Positions 14,501-22,673 of a stretch of 44,197 nucleotides of DNA are shown here, in pieces. The notes beneath the pieces were generated by a model. The model made no database searches and was not told where the DNA came from. It saw only the letters and a list, made by a program, of their open reading frames with translations. Positions within the stretch are counted from its first letter, which is position 1. Each line of letters starts with the position of its first letter. The translations under genes and the position numbers were made by a program. The stretch comes from Lachnospiraceae bacterium NK4A179 (GTDB lineage: Bacteria; Bacillota; Clostridia; Lachnospirales; Lachnospiraceae). The stretch covers positions 1 to 44,197 of the forward strand of contig ATWC01000028.1 in assembly GCA_000421045.1 (NCBI GenBank). The letters run 5' to 3'.

Positions 14501-16289
14501 TATCAAACCTTGCATTATGCGCTACCAGCACAGCTCCCTTACAGAATTCCAGAAACCTCGGGAGCACATCCCTTATGGTATCGGCCTCCATCACATCACC
14601 ATCGGTTATACTTGTGAGTTTTGTGATCTCGGCGGGAATCGGAACTTCAGGATTTACAAATTCGGAGAATCGTCCGGTGATCCTTTTGTTCTCAACTCTC
14701 ACCGCACCTATCTCTATGATCTTGTTCTTTGTGGGTACAAAACCCGTAGTCTCTATATCGAATACAACAAAGGCATCATCAAAGCTCTGCCCTCTTTCAG
14801 AAAAAACGGGAAGCTTTGTATCATCCACGATATCTGCATCTATACCGTAAAGTATCTTGATGCCTGACTTAATATCATCCTTCTTATGTGAAGCATCCGG
14901 AAAGGACTGAACGTTTCCGAAATCGGTCACAGCAACGGCCGGATGTCCGAAACGTGTAGCTGTGGCGATCAGAGCCCCGGCATCAACAAGGCCCTCCATA
15001 CTGCTCATCTTTGTATGGACATGCAGTTCCACACGCTTCAGTTCATTGAAATCTTCCCTCTTCTCCCTGAAGTCGCTTATCTTCTTTATTCCAAGGATAT
15101 TGCCTATCATGACATCCTTGTCAAAGTCATCATATTTAGCCAGTCCTTTTACCTGCACAAAGTCGCCGGACTTAAGGGCTCCCATCATCTCCGCACCGAA
15201 TTCACCGGGTACAAATAATTTGAACCTCATGGTATCCGTATAATCGGTGATGGTATACTTGATTATCTTTGAACCGGTCCTGGTATCCCGGTCTTCTATG
15301 GCAAGGATCTTTCCGTGGATCATAACCTCACCTATCTCATCTGTTATCTCAGAGATCTCGGTTATGCTGCCGTCTATATCACGTCCGTATACGACATTCG
15401 GATCATCGCTCATCTTAAGGCTCTTCATGCGGCCTCCGCCTGAGCCCTTTCTGTTTTTGTAGGAACCGCGATCGCCCTTTGATCCGTATGACGATGACGA
15501 TTTCTTTCCTGCATCGGAGTTTCCCGATGCAGATTTTTCTGCTTCTGCCTTAATCTTAGCCTCGGCAGCTTTTTCCTGATCCGCCTTTTCCTTTGCAGCC
15601 TTTTCGAGCGCACCCGAAGAAGGTTTTGCATCATCTATGATGTCCTCGAGCCTCATAAAATCCTCTTCCTCATTTGACGGTATTTCAGGAAAAGGCATGG
15701 CTGCGTCATCCTTATTAAGTCTCTTTGAGATGGCTGCAACCTCATTTTCAATGCGTTTCTTCTTTTCTCTTGAAAAGACGCTGTCCTCTGCTGTCTTAAA
15801 TGACGTCTGCACCCTCACATCCATATGAAGACGTTCGTTAAATATCTTTTCGAATATCTCCTTTATCCTTATCTCTTTTTCATGAGCAGTGAAGATATCG
15901 GGAAGCGGAAGCAATAAAACACCATCCTTGATCTCAGGCTTCACATCCTTCATCACTGTATGGATGATGCGGTCATACCTGAAGAGTTCAAGGAGTATGC
16001 TGTCATAATAGTTTTCTATTACATATTCAGGGGTATAATTCTCCGGAAGATCATATTCTTCTATGACCTTCACCTTTAGATCCATATCTGAAAAAGCTTT
16101 CTTTTCAAGCTCTTCCTCAAGTGCAAATATCCTCTCCTTGCGGATAAGCCTGTCGCCCTTTATAAAAAGCCTGAAGAGCTTCTTTGCGGGGCTTAAGCTG
16201 TAATCGACTTTCAGATCCGAAAAAATGTCAAAGAGATCTTTTTCGACCGGAACCTCCGAAAAAAACTCTGAAAAAACCACTTCAGCCAT
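11577..16289 (-). CDS. polC: DNA polymerase III alpha subunit, Gram-positive PolC type
   Basis: A 1570-residue replicative polymerase with a built-in proofreading exonuclease. In order: an N-terminal region (1-215); a low-complexity Ala/Lys/Glu then Ser/Gly linker (about 216-290); an OB-fold (EVMIHGKILAIEDRDT); a PHP domain starting at ELHVHTKMSSMEG (about 418); a DEDDh exonuclease with FDIETTG (about 510), AHNARFD and HRAVDDAEMT; and the polymerase core with a Cys-x2-Cys zinc motif pair (CAKCRYSD, CPVCGEP) and the catalytic PDIDLNFS (about 1087). At 1570 residues it is longer than the usual roughly 1440, mostly because of the linker. It follows ispG by 6 nt with a GGGGAGAA ribosome site. Confidence 0.97.
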   Translation of the reverse strand: MAEVVFSEFFSEVPVEKDLFDIFSDLKVDYSLSPAKKLFRLFIKGDRLIRKERIFALEEELEKKAFSDMDLKVKVIEEYDLPENYTPEYVIENYYDSILLELFRYDRIIHTVMKDVKPEIKDGVLLLPLPDIFTAHEKEIRIKEIFEKIFNERLHMDVRVQTSFKTAEDSVFSREKKKRIENEVAAISKRLNKDDAAMPFPEIPSNEEEDFMRLEDIIDDAKPSSGALEKAAKEKADQEKAAEAKIKAEAEKSASGNSDAGKKSSSSYGSKGDRGSYKNRKGSGGGRMKSLKMSDDPNVVYGRDIDGSITEISEITDEIGEVMIHGKILAIEDRDTRTGSKIIKYTITDYTDTMRFKLFVPGEFGAEMMGALKSGDFVQVKGLAKYDDFDKDVMIGNILGIKKISDFREKREDFNELKRVELHVHTKMSSMEGLVDAGALIATATRFGHPAVAVTDFGNVQSFPDASHKKDDIKSGIKILYGIDADIVDDTKLPVFSERGQSFDDAFVVFDIETTGFVPTKNKIIEIGAVRVENKRITGRFSEFVNPEVPIPAEITKLTSITDGDVMEADTIRDVLPRFLEFCKGAVLVAHNARFDTSFINANADRLGLEYDFTHTDTIDIARIVMPRQKSYQLDKLATALGVTTLHHHRAVDDAEMTAGIFIKEIDLLAERQIYTLKDLNNTGKLSDDKIAGMHASSAVIFAKNEIGRRNLYRLVSMSHLRFLSTFMGNPEPKIPKSELDKYREGLIVGSGSENGDLMQALLNERGDAEIVRIASYYDYLEMVPADNLRHLIDDDRMPTISSLQDIRDLNKRIFELGRELGKPVCAAGDVKYLDPGDVLYARILEGRKIKNRFRKKDKDGNDIWKSDEDHERFNKRLDDVSESMYFMTTQEMMDEFSYLGSDNAFEAVVTNPNRIADMCDELNPVRPDKCPPVIADSDKMLRKICYDKAHELYGEELPEPVSARLERELNSIITNGFAVMYIIAQKLVWKSVEDGYLVGSRGSVGSSFVATMAGITEVNPLPPHYRCAKCRYSDFDSPELKTYAGKAGVDMPDKICPVCGEPLVKDGFDIPFETFLGFKGDKEPDIDLNFSSEYQSKAHKYTEVIFGAGQTYKAGTVGTLADKNAYGIVKEYYELMDMPKRAAELDRVAGGIMGVKNSTGQHPGGIVVLPDGEDINSFTPTQHPADDPESTIITTHFDYHKIDHNLLKLDILGHDDPTMIRMLQDLSGLDPLLIPLDDKEVMSLFQSTDALGITPDDIGGTKLGTLGIPEFGTDFAMGMLIEAKPKAFSDLVRIAGLSHGTDVWLGNAQELIKAGIADISTCICTRDDIMTYLIGMGLDPAESFSIMENVRKGKVAKGKAKEWPAWKEDMLAHNVPDWYVGSCEKIQYMFPKAHAAAYVMMGWRVAYYKINYPLAYYAAFFSIRSKGFSYEMMCLGKDILEKYMDEIKKKIEAGTAQAKDQNYMHDMRLVQEMYARGYSFAKIDIYKAKSRSFQIIDDKTIMPSFVSIENLGDTNAVLIEDEARKGQFTSRDDFKKRTKTAQKIIDKMTELHILENMPDTDQISIFDLI

Positions 16290-16295
16290 TACTAC

Positions 16296-17372
16296 TTATT
16301 CTCCCCAGTGTTCCAGCTCATATCTGAGCGCTCCTATCAATTCTTCTTCAGGGAATTTCTTAACTATCTCACCGTGCTTTATAAGGAGTCCCACTCCGTC
16401 TCCGCCTGCAATTCCGAGATCTGCTTCCTTTGCCTCTCCGGGTCCGTTTACAACACAGCCCATAACTGCAACCTTAAGTTCAAGTTTCTTTCCCTTCTCG
16501 GTCTTGGATATCTCTCTTACCATATCTTCAACTTTGCCTGCCAGACCGATGAGATCTATCTTTGTCCTGCCGCATGTAGGACAGCTCACAACTTCTATAC
16601 CGCCGCGTCTGAGTCCAAGGCACTTAAGTATCTCCTTGCCGGAACGTACTTCTTCGATAGGATCTCCCGTAAGAGAAACTCTTATCGTATCTCCTATGCC
16701 TTCATTGAGGATAATGCCAAGACCTACGGAGCTCTTTATGTTTCCTCTGAAAAGACCGCCTGCCTCAGTGATGCCCACATGAAGAGGATATGACGTCTTA
16801 TCCGAAATAAGCTCATGGGTTTTAACCGTCATCATGACATCGGAAGATTTGATGCTTATGACGATATTGTCATAGCCTGCCTTTTCTATCATATTAACCT
16901 TATCAAGAGCGCTCTCAACGATACCCTCAGCCGTAACACCGTGGTACTTGTCCACAAGGTTTGCTTCAAGAGAGCCGGAATTAACACCTACCCTGATAGG
17001 TATGTTCTTTTTCTTTGCCGCTTCGACAACTGCCTTAAGCCTGTCTTCACCGCCTATGTTGCCGGGATTTATCCTTATCTTGTCTGCGCCGTATTCGATC
17101 GCCATAAGCGCACATCTGTAATCAAAATGAATATCTGCCACAAGGGGGATGTGTATCTTTTCCTTGATTGCCGGAATAGCTTTTGCTGCTGCTTCTGTAG
17201 GAACGGTGCAACGTATTATGTCGCAGCCTTCCTCTTCAAGCGCAAGTATCTGCTTAACAGTCCTGTCCGCATCTTCTGTCGGTGTATTTGTCATCGACTG
17301 TATCAATATGGGATTTCCACCGCCTATTACCCTGTCACCTATTTTAACGACCTTAGTCCTGTCTCTGTACAT
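16296..17372 (-). CDS. ispG: 4-hydroxy-3-methylbut-2-enyl diphosphate synthase (flavodoxin/ferredoxin-type)
   Basis: A 358-residue enzyme of the MEP isoprenoid pathway; it reductively opens MEcPP to HMBPP. The N-terminal TIM barrel begins VKIGDRVIGGGNPILIQSMTNT. The C-terminal 4Fe-4S cysteines are visible in SCPTCGRTK (two Cys) and GCVVNGPGE (one Cys), with the Glu of NGPGE capping the cluster. The length is normal for the compact bacterial form. An AAGGAG ribosome site precedes the ATG at 17372. It shares the chromosome arm with dxr, and the electron donor could be the flavodoxin at 33266. Confidence 0.97.
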   Translation of the reverse strand: MYRDRTKVVKIGDRVIGGGNPILIQSMTNTPTEDADRTVKQILALEEEGCDIIRCTVPTEAAAKAIPAIKEKIHIPLVADIHFDYRCALMAIEYGADKIRINPGNIGGEDRLKAVVEAAKKKNIPIRVGVNSGSLEANLVDKYHGVTAEGIVESALDKVNMIEKAGYDNIVISIKSSDVMMTVKTHELISDKTSYPLHVGITEAGGLFRGNIKSSVGLGIILNEGIGDTIRVSLTGDPIEEVRSGKEILKCLGLRRGGIEVVSCPTCGRTKIDLIGLAGKVEDMVREISKTEKGKKLELKVAVMGCVVNGPGEAKEADLGIAGGDGVGLLIKHGEIVKKFPEEELIGALRYELEHWGE

Positions 17373-17413
17373 AACTGCTCCTTACTGAATTACTGGATTT
17401 ATGTTCATCGCTG

Positions 17414-17419
17414 ATTATA
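17414..17419 (-). promoter_or_regulatory. -10 box upstream of ispG
   Basis: A perfect TATAAT on the minus strand, about 42 nt before the ispG start, in an AT-rich gap (17373-17505). No good -35 is seen at 17 bp, so this may be weak or activator-dependent. Confidence 0.45.
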
Positions 17420-17505
17420 ACCTTTTTACAAGCACAATATACAGTATCACATATGCCGAATTTCTGTCTCAAGTATCTGCACTTTTTTTACTTGACATAA
17501 AACTG

Positions 17506-18585
17506 TTATACACCGAGCCCCCTTCCCGTTTTTTCTGTATACAAAAGGTTTATGTCACGGCTTATCACAAAGTTATACCTTTCCCCCGTTCTTGTTCCTA
17601 TCCACGAAAGAATAAAGGCTAACGCCGTGATACATGCAGCGATGCACATATGTATCTTTCCGTTATGTCCGGTATATAACATATCCCGTATCAGGGCCGG
17701 AACACCTTTCAGAATGCCTGAAGGATCGGAACAGTTTACAGCCGAAAAAACTATGAGCATCGTATCCGCCGTAAGAAGCATACACAGCACATTCTTAACA
17801 GAAGTAACAAAACCGGATATGAATGACTGCTTCCCTTCCCTTTCACGTGCATCTTTTACGGCATTTTGCACGGCAGCGGCAGACGGGTATCTTTCCGCCA
17901 CTGATGATGCCAGGCATCTGTCCAGCACCTCACACATAAACGGGCTCAACTTTCCAAGACACTCTGCCCCACCGGCCGGTCTGTACGGCGGCTTTACCGG
18001 ATCTGTCCCACTTATCATATAAGAAAGCAGCACCCCAAGCGAATATACATCTGCAGATGCCGTAACAGTTCCCGACCGCAGGCTTTCAGGTGCTGCATAC
18101 CCGGGTGTCCCTGCTCCTCTGGAGACTTCCGCAGATCCGAAACCGCTGACAGCCGCGCCCAGATCCACTATCTTTACCGTCCCTTCTTCATCGATCATTA
18201 TATTCTGCGGCTTTATATCCCTGTGAACTATGGCAGGTCTTCTGGAATGAAGATAAGCAACAAGTTCCGTTACTTTCTCAAAAATATCCAGAGCCTCCTC
18301 CGGCTTTAGTCCGTCCTTCATCCTTATATACTCTGAAAGATCGCAGCCTTCGACATATTCCATTATCAATATATCTTTTCCGTCTTCCTCTCCATAATCA
18401 ACAAGGTACGGAAAGCCTCTGTCATTTAATTGTTTTAATATATCCGATTCCTCTTTCAGCATTCCTCCCTCAGAAGTCTTCATCGCATACAGTCTGCCTG
18501 TCCTTATGTACTTTACAAGATAAAGTTTTCCCTCACCGCCTTCTGCGATCTCTTTTATAACTTCATATTCATCTGTCATTCCCAT
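17506..18585 (-). CDS. Ser/Thr protein kinase (PrkC/PknB class without PASTA repeats)
   Basis: A 359-residue Hanks-type kinase. The glycine loop is IAEGGEGKLYLV, the ATP Lys is in YAMKT (about 36), the catalytic loop is HRDIKPQN (about 121-128), and the metal motif is DLG in place of DFG (about 141-143). The activation segment has GTPGYAAPES. Two hydrophobic segments (about 264-284 and 311-329) anchor a short C-terminus with no PASTA repeats, so the sensor domain differs from PrkC. The start at 18585 has GAGGAGAGAG before it; the longer frame from 18642 overlaps the phosphatase gene. It is preceded 13 nt upstream by a PP2C phosphatase. Confidence 0.92.
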   Translation of the reverse strand: MGMTDEYEVIKEIAEGGEGKLYLVKYIRTGRLYAMKTSEGGMLKEESDILKQLNDRGFPYLVDYGEEDGKDILIMEYVEGCDLSEYIRMKDGLKPEEALDIFEKVTELVAYLHSRRPAIVHRDIKPQNIMIDEEGTVKIVDLGAAVSGFGSAEVSRGAGTPGYAAPESLRSGTVTASADVYSLGVLLSYMISGTDPVKPPYRPAGGAECLGKLSPFMCEVLDRCLASSVAERYPSAAAVQNAVKDAREREGKQSFISGFVTSVKNVLCMLLTADTMLIVFSAVNCSDPSGILKGVPALIRDMLYTGHNGKIHMCIAACITALAFILSWIGTRTGERYNFVISRDINLLYTEKTGRGLGV

Positions 18586-18598
18586 ACTCTCTCCTCTT

Positions 18599-19303
18599 TT
18601 AAAAATGCAGATACAGCGCAGAAATATTATCCCCGTCTCCACGTCTGGATGCAGCTTCAGACAATGTTTTAAGCCTTTTTAAGCACGACTCATGTCCGTT
18701 TATGATACCCGGATCCAAAGCCTTACTGAATTCCCTTATATCAAGGCCTTTATACATACCGTCCGACATGATAAGAAACGCAGTGCATTTTCCTATCTTT
18801 CCGCTTTTCATATCGGGAGCTCTGTATTCCCCGCTGCCGATACATCTTGTAAGCACTCCTCCTTTTGAATGCTTCTCGGTAATGATCCCGCATCGCTTTC
18901 TGCTAAGCATCATCACCGCAGAATCTCCCGTCTGAAATGTATAAAACACATTTCCGACGTTTAAGAACATGGTAAATGTGCTTCCCATCCGTCCTCCGCG
19001 CCTCTTTCCCGCAGACTTTAGTTTTTCATGTATGTCATAGACCTTTCTGTTTACCGATCGCTGCACATCTCTTTTCCTGCCCCCGCCTGCGATAAGCGGT
19101 ACGAATTCATCATAGAACCATATACTCATTTCTTCTGCCGCATAACCGCTCGCAGTCTCACCGGCTTCCATTCCTCCGCATCCGTCGCAGATCAGTGCCA
19201 TCATAAGCTCACCCTTTATACTCGTGACCTTCTGTAGAGCAATACTGTCCTCATCCTTCTCTCTTCTGCCTTTTTCATACAGCACCGAATAAAAACCGAG
19301 CAT
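18599..19303 (-). CDS. PP2C-family Ser/Thr phosphatase (PrpC/Stp-like)
   Basis: A 234-residue metal-dependent phosphatase. The PP2C landmarks are EKGRREKDEDS (RxxxEDs metal region), ALICDGCGGMEAGETAS (the DGxGG metal motif with Cys in place of Met/Val), MGSTFTMF, FQTGDSAVMML (GDS) and FLIMSDGMYKGL (SDG). It probably reverses phosphorylation by the kinase encoded directly downstream. A GGAGG ribosome site precedes the ATG at 19303. The pair is inserted between rseP and ispG. Confidence 0.9.
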   Translation of the reverse strand: MLGFYSVLYEKGRREKDEDSIALQKVTSIKGELMMALICDGCGGMEAGETASGYAAEEMSIWFYDEFVPLIAGGGRKRDVQRSVNRKVYDIHEKLKSAGKRRGGRMGSTFTMFLNVGNVFYTFQTGDSAVMMLSRKRCGIITEKHSKGGVLTRCIGSGEYRAPDMKSGKIGKCTAFLIMSDGMYKGLDIREFSKALDPGIINGHESCLKRLKTLSEAASRRGDGDNISALYLHF

Positions 19304-19391
19304 AATTCCTCCTTATCAAAAAAAGTCTCTTCTGATAATCTGATAATCCGATGTAGCGGATAAAGTTCATATATAAATTTATGGATATGAT

Positions 19392-19438
19392 CCATCCTGA
19401 GCAGAATCTCAGGATGGGATGATCAGCAAAGGATCATC
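19392..19438. other. two back-to-back hairpins over the rseP stop
   Basis: A 7-bp stem GATGATC / GATCATC (19418-19438) that overlaps the rseP TGA is directly followed, in the direction of transcription, by a perfect 10-bp stem CCATCCTGAG / CTCAGGATGG (19392-19417). Neither is followed by a T run, so this looks like a 3'-end stabilising or processing element, not a simple terminator. Confidence 0.6.
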
Positions 19439-20537
19439 TGAAGAATCTTGTAATATCGTTATAAAGAACAAAAACCATAAGGATCATAAGAAGTATGAAC
19501 CCTATCATATGTACGTAGCCTTCTTTTTCCGGAGGTACACGTTTTCCAGACACAGCCTCAAATGCCAGGAACATGAGACGCCCACCGTCAAGAGCCGGGA
19601 GCGGAAGCAGATTCATCACTCCGAGGTTGACCGACAGAAGCAGTGCTATGTTCACCATATTTACAACAACCCAAAAAGCACCATCCTTCTTGGTGTCCTC
19701 TATCGTATCATCGATCACATTGGCAATACCCACCGGACCGGACAGGTCATCCGCAGTTGCATGACCGGTGACCATATACTTAAGGCTCTGAATGGTTGCA
19801 TCAAGCCAGTATCGCACTTCAAACCAGCTGTACTTAAATACCTTCAGGTTTCTGCAATCCACATGCTCGGCTCCGCCCGAAAAGCCGATATAATACCTAT
19901 TGTCTGTTTCTGACCATGCAGGATTTATCACAGTTTCAAAACGCTCACCGTTTCTTTCATAGACTATCTTCATAGGTGCGCCTGTATTTAAGGCCGAGCG
20001 CACCATGATATCGCGCCATATATATGTCCTGTGTCCGTCTATACTGATGATCTCATCACCAGCCTGTATTCCGGCCGCCTCAGCAGGCAGTCCCTCCGCT
20101 ATCTTGGCAACCGTTGGAAGATCGGATCCGCATACCCATACGATAAAAAGGCCAAGAAAAAAGGCAAGGATAACATTAAAAAGCGGTCCCGCAAAAACAG
20201 CAGCGATGCGTGCCCATACAGGAGCGGCATTAAAGCTACCGGGTTTCGGGGCATTATCCTGCTTAAGTTCCGTATTGTCTTCTTCATTTTCCGAAACATC
20301 CATCCCTGTATCTGTCAATCCTTCAAAGATACATGCTCCGCCGATCGGGAGCAGTCGGATGACCAGTTCGGTATTCTTTCCTTTTTTCCTGAATAAAGCC
20401 GGCCCCATACCAACGGAAAATTCATTGACCTTTATACCGTTAAGCCTTGCTATAAGGAAATGACCAAACTCATGACTGATAACAACTACAGAAAAAATGA
20501 TCAGAAACGAAATGATTGTTATGAACGGTGAATGCAT
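19434..20537 (-). CDS. rseP: site-2 protease RseP (RIP zinc metalloprotease)
   Basis: A 367-residue intramembrane protease. The N-terminal helix contains the zinc site HEFGH (about residues 22-26). A PDZ domain lies around VAKIAEGLPAEAAGIQAGDEIISIDG. The second active-site helix has NLLPLPALDGGRL, with the Asp ligand, and a last helix precedes the C-terminus. It cuts membrane-bound anti-sigma factors or signal peptides; in this gene order (cdsA-dxr-rseP) it is standard. An acidic insert (EDNTELKQDNAPKPGS) lies between the first helix and the next. It follows dxr by 12 nt. Confidence 0.96.
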   Translation of the reverse strand: MHSPFITIISFLIIFSVVVISHEFGHFLIARLNGIKVNEFSVGMGPALFRKKGKNTELVIRLLPIGGACIFEGLTDTGMDVSENEEDNTELKQDNAPKPGSFNAAPVWARIAAVFAGPLFNVILAFFLGLFIVWVCGSDLPTVAKIAEGLPAEAAGIQAGDEIISIDGHRTYIWRDIMVRSALNTGAPMKIVYERNGERFETVINPAWSETDNRYYIGFSGGAEHVDCRNLKVFKYSWFEVRYWLDATIQSLKYMVTGHATADDLSGPVGIANVIDDTIEDTKKDGAFWVVVNMVNIALLLSVNLGVMNLLPLPALDGGRLMFLAFEAVSGKRVPPEKEGYVHMIGFILLMILMVFVLYNDITRFFR

Positions 20538-20549
20538 TCTTCATACACC

Positions 20550-21701
20550 TCAGAGTGACAGTGATTCAATATAGCTGTAGGTTTCTTTTTCTGCAGCAAG
20601 TATATCATCAACTGTAGGATCTTTGATCGTCCTGTGGGAAGCCATACTCTTTTCTATGGTATCAGCTATTCCAAGGAATGAAATACGTCCGTTTAAGAAC
20701 AGGCTCACTGCCTTCTCATTTGCCGCATTAAATACCGTAGGCATGCTTCCGCCTTCGCGAGCAGCATCAAGCGCAAGTGAGAGTCCCTTAAAGGTTTCGG
20801 TATCCGGCTTTTCAAATGTAAGATTTGCTATTTCATAAAAATCAGCTTTAGGCGTATCCATAGGCAGACGGTCCGGATAGAACAGCGCATACTGGATCGG
20901 AAGCTTCATATCCGGAAGCCCCAGTTCGCCGATAACTGCACCGTCAGAGAATTCAACCATTGAATGTATTATGGACTGAGGATGAACAAGTACATTTATA
21001 TCCTTGTAATCGGTATCAAAAAGCCACTTGGCTTCCATCACCTCAAGGCCCTTGTTCACAAGAGTAGCTGAATCGATAGTGATCTTTCTGCCCATTGACC
21101 AGTTGGGATGCTTAAGTGCATCTTCAGGTCTGATATCCTTAAGCTCATCCATTGTCTTTCCGCGGAAAGGTCCACCGGAACATGTAAGCCATATCCTGCT
21201 CAGGCTCTTTCTCGGAGATCCCTGAAGAGACTGAAATATTGCACTGTGTTCCGAATCGACAGGAAGGATCGAAACGCCGTTCTCCTTTGCAAGCGGGATT
21301 ATGATATGGCCTGCCGTCACCAGCGTTTCCTTGTTTGCAAGCGCGATATTCTTGCCGGCCTTGATACCGGCTATCGTGGGACGTATGCCTATCATTCCGA
21401 CAAATGCTGTGACCAGTGTATCAAAACCATCCATGGAAGCGATCTCTGTCAAACCATCCATGCCGGACAATACCTTCACGCCGGTATCTTTAATGCGCTC
21501 CTTTAAGTCTAAAGCAGCCTTCTCATCATACATTACAACATATGACGGATGGAACTCCCTTATCTGCGCCTCAATCTTGTCAACACTCTTATTGGCAGCA
21601 AGACCTACAACCTTAAGCCTGTCGCTGTATGCCCTTACCACATCAAGTGTCTGTGTTCCTATTGAACCTGTAGATCCCAGAATAACTATATTTTCAGCCA
21701 A
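20550..21701 (-). CDS. dxr: 1-deoxy-D-xylulose 5-phosphate reductoisomerase
   Basis: A 383-residue NADPH-dependent enzyme for the committed step of the MEP pathway. The NADPH loop is GSTGSIGTQTLDVV at the N-terminus. The metal/substrate region is VDSEHSAIFQ, followed by TCSGGPFRGK, and the KHPNWSMGRKITIDSATLVNKGLEVMEA block is strongly conserved. The reading frame starts at a TTG (21701), preceded by an AGAGG site; no ATG is closer. It lies between cdsA and rseP. Confidence 0.97.
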   Translation of the reverse strand: MAENIVILGSTGSIGTQTLDVVRAYSDRLKVVGLAANKSVDKIEAQIREFHPSYVVMYDEKAALDLKERIKDTGVKVLSGMDGLTEIASMDGFDTLVTAFVGMIGIRPTIAGIKAGKNIALANKETLVTAGHIIIPLAKENGVSILPVDSEHSAIFQSLQGSPRKSLSRIWLTCSGGPFRGKTMDELKDIRPEDALKHPNWSMGRKITIDSATLVNKGLEVMEAKWLFDTDYKDINVLVHPQSIIHSMVEFSDGAVIGELGLPDMKLPIQYALFYPDRLPMDTPKADFYEIANLTFEKPDTETFKGLSLALDAAREGGSMPTVFNAANEKAVSLFLNGRISFLGIADTIEKSMASHRTIKDPTVDDILAAEKETYSYIESLSL

Positions 21702-21745
21702 AATAGAGCCTCTTTCTTTATTACGAATTTTATTTGATTATTATT

Positions 21746-22603
21746 TTACGAGATAAAAAGTATAACCAGCAGATATATCATCGGTGCGGTAAATATTATA
21801 CTGTCAAAGCGATCCAATATGCCACCGTGACCCGGAATGACATATCCGTAATCCTTGATCTTCATGTCACGCTTGATAGCAGATGCGGAAAGATCGCCGA
21901 TCTGACCTATAATGCTTCCTGCCACTCCTAGAAGCGGGAATACCCAGTACATTCCGGGAAATCCTCTGCCTACTCCGTTTAAGATCATCGCATATAAGAG
22001 CCCAAAGATGCCTGAACCGACAACTCCGCCGATACAGCCTTCAACAGATTTTTTTGGTGAAAGCTTCGGAAATGCCTTATGCTTTCCGAGAGCAACACCC
22101 GCAAAATATGCGCAGGTATCAGATCCCCATGCCGAGATAAATATCATCCATGCCGCAAAAAATCCCGTGTTATAGAAACTGCCTTCCTTATCAAGACTTC
22201 CCGGTGCAGTGAAATTTCTTGTAAGAAGTATAAAGCCCAGCATCACTGTCACATAGACAAATGAAAAATAGGCTTTTATAGCCTGTTCGGTTTTATTTTT
22301 TGGGTAGGTGAACACAGTGATGGCCATAAAAAACGGAAGCATCAGAAGCACGTAAAGTATCAGGTGCTCCTTCGGCATACCAAGCCATATCAGAATATAA
22401 AAGAACGCTGTAGACAATATACCCAGCAGTTCAAGCACATGGAGTTTATCGGACGAACCTCTGACTCCAAGCGCTTTTGTCATCTCAACAAATCCGATCG
22501 ATGCTGTAATCATCAGGCCGATCGTAAGAACCAGACCGCCTGACCACACAAGCGCCATTGTGATCGCCACCACGAGTATTCCGCTGATGACTCTTGTTTT
22601 CAA
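21746..22603 (-). CDS. cdsA: phosphatidate cytidylyltransferase (CDP-diglyceride synthase)
   Basis: A 285-residue integral membrane enzyme that makes CDP-diacylglycerol for phospholipid synthesis. It has about eight hydrophobic segments. The C-terminal family signature reads SAIKRDMKIKDYGYVIPGHGGILDRFDS, and SDTCAYFAGVALGKHK lies upstream of it. It starts at a TTG (22603) behind AGGAGG. It follows uppS by about 67 nt, a gap that contains an inverted repeat. Confidence 0.95.
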   Translation of the reverse strand: MKTRVISGILVVAITMALVWSGGLVLTIGLMITASIGFVEMTKALGVRGSSDKLHVLELLGILSTAFFYILIWLGMPKEHLILYVLLMLPFFMAITVFTYPKNKTEQAIKAYFSFVYVTVMLGFILLTRNFTAPGSLDKEGSFYNTGFFAAWMIFISAWGSDTCAYFAGVALGKHKAFPKLSPKKSVEGCIGGVVGSGIFGLLYAMILNGVGRGFPGMYWVFPLLGVAGSIIGQIGDLSASAIKRDMKIKDYGYVIPGHGGILDRFDSIIFTAPMIYLLVILFIS

Positions 22604-22632
22604 ACTGCCGTCCTCCTGCAGGTAAAATCTTA

Positions 22633-22673
22633 TGATCCGGCAGCGCTGCGCGGCTCATATCAAAACCGGATCA
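22633..22673. other. inverted repeat in the uppS-cdsA gap
   Basis: TGATCCGG (22633-22640) pairs with CCGGATCA (22666-22673), the latter covering the uppS stop codon, with a GC-rich palindromic centre. No T run follows, so it is probably an mRNA structure between two cotranscribed genes. Confidence 0.5.
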
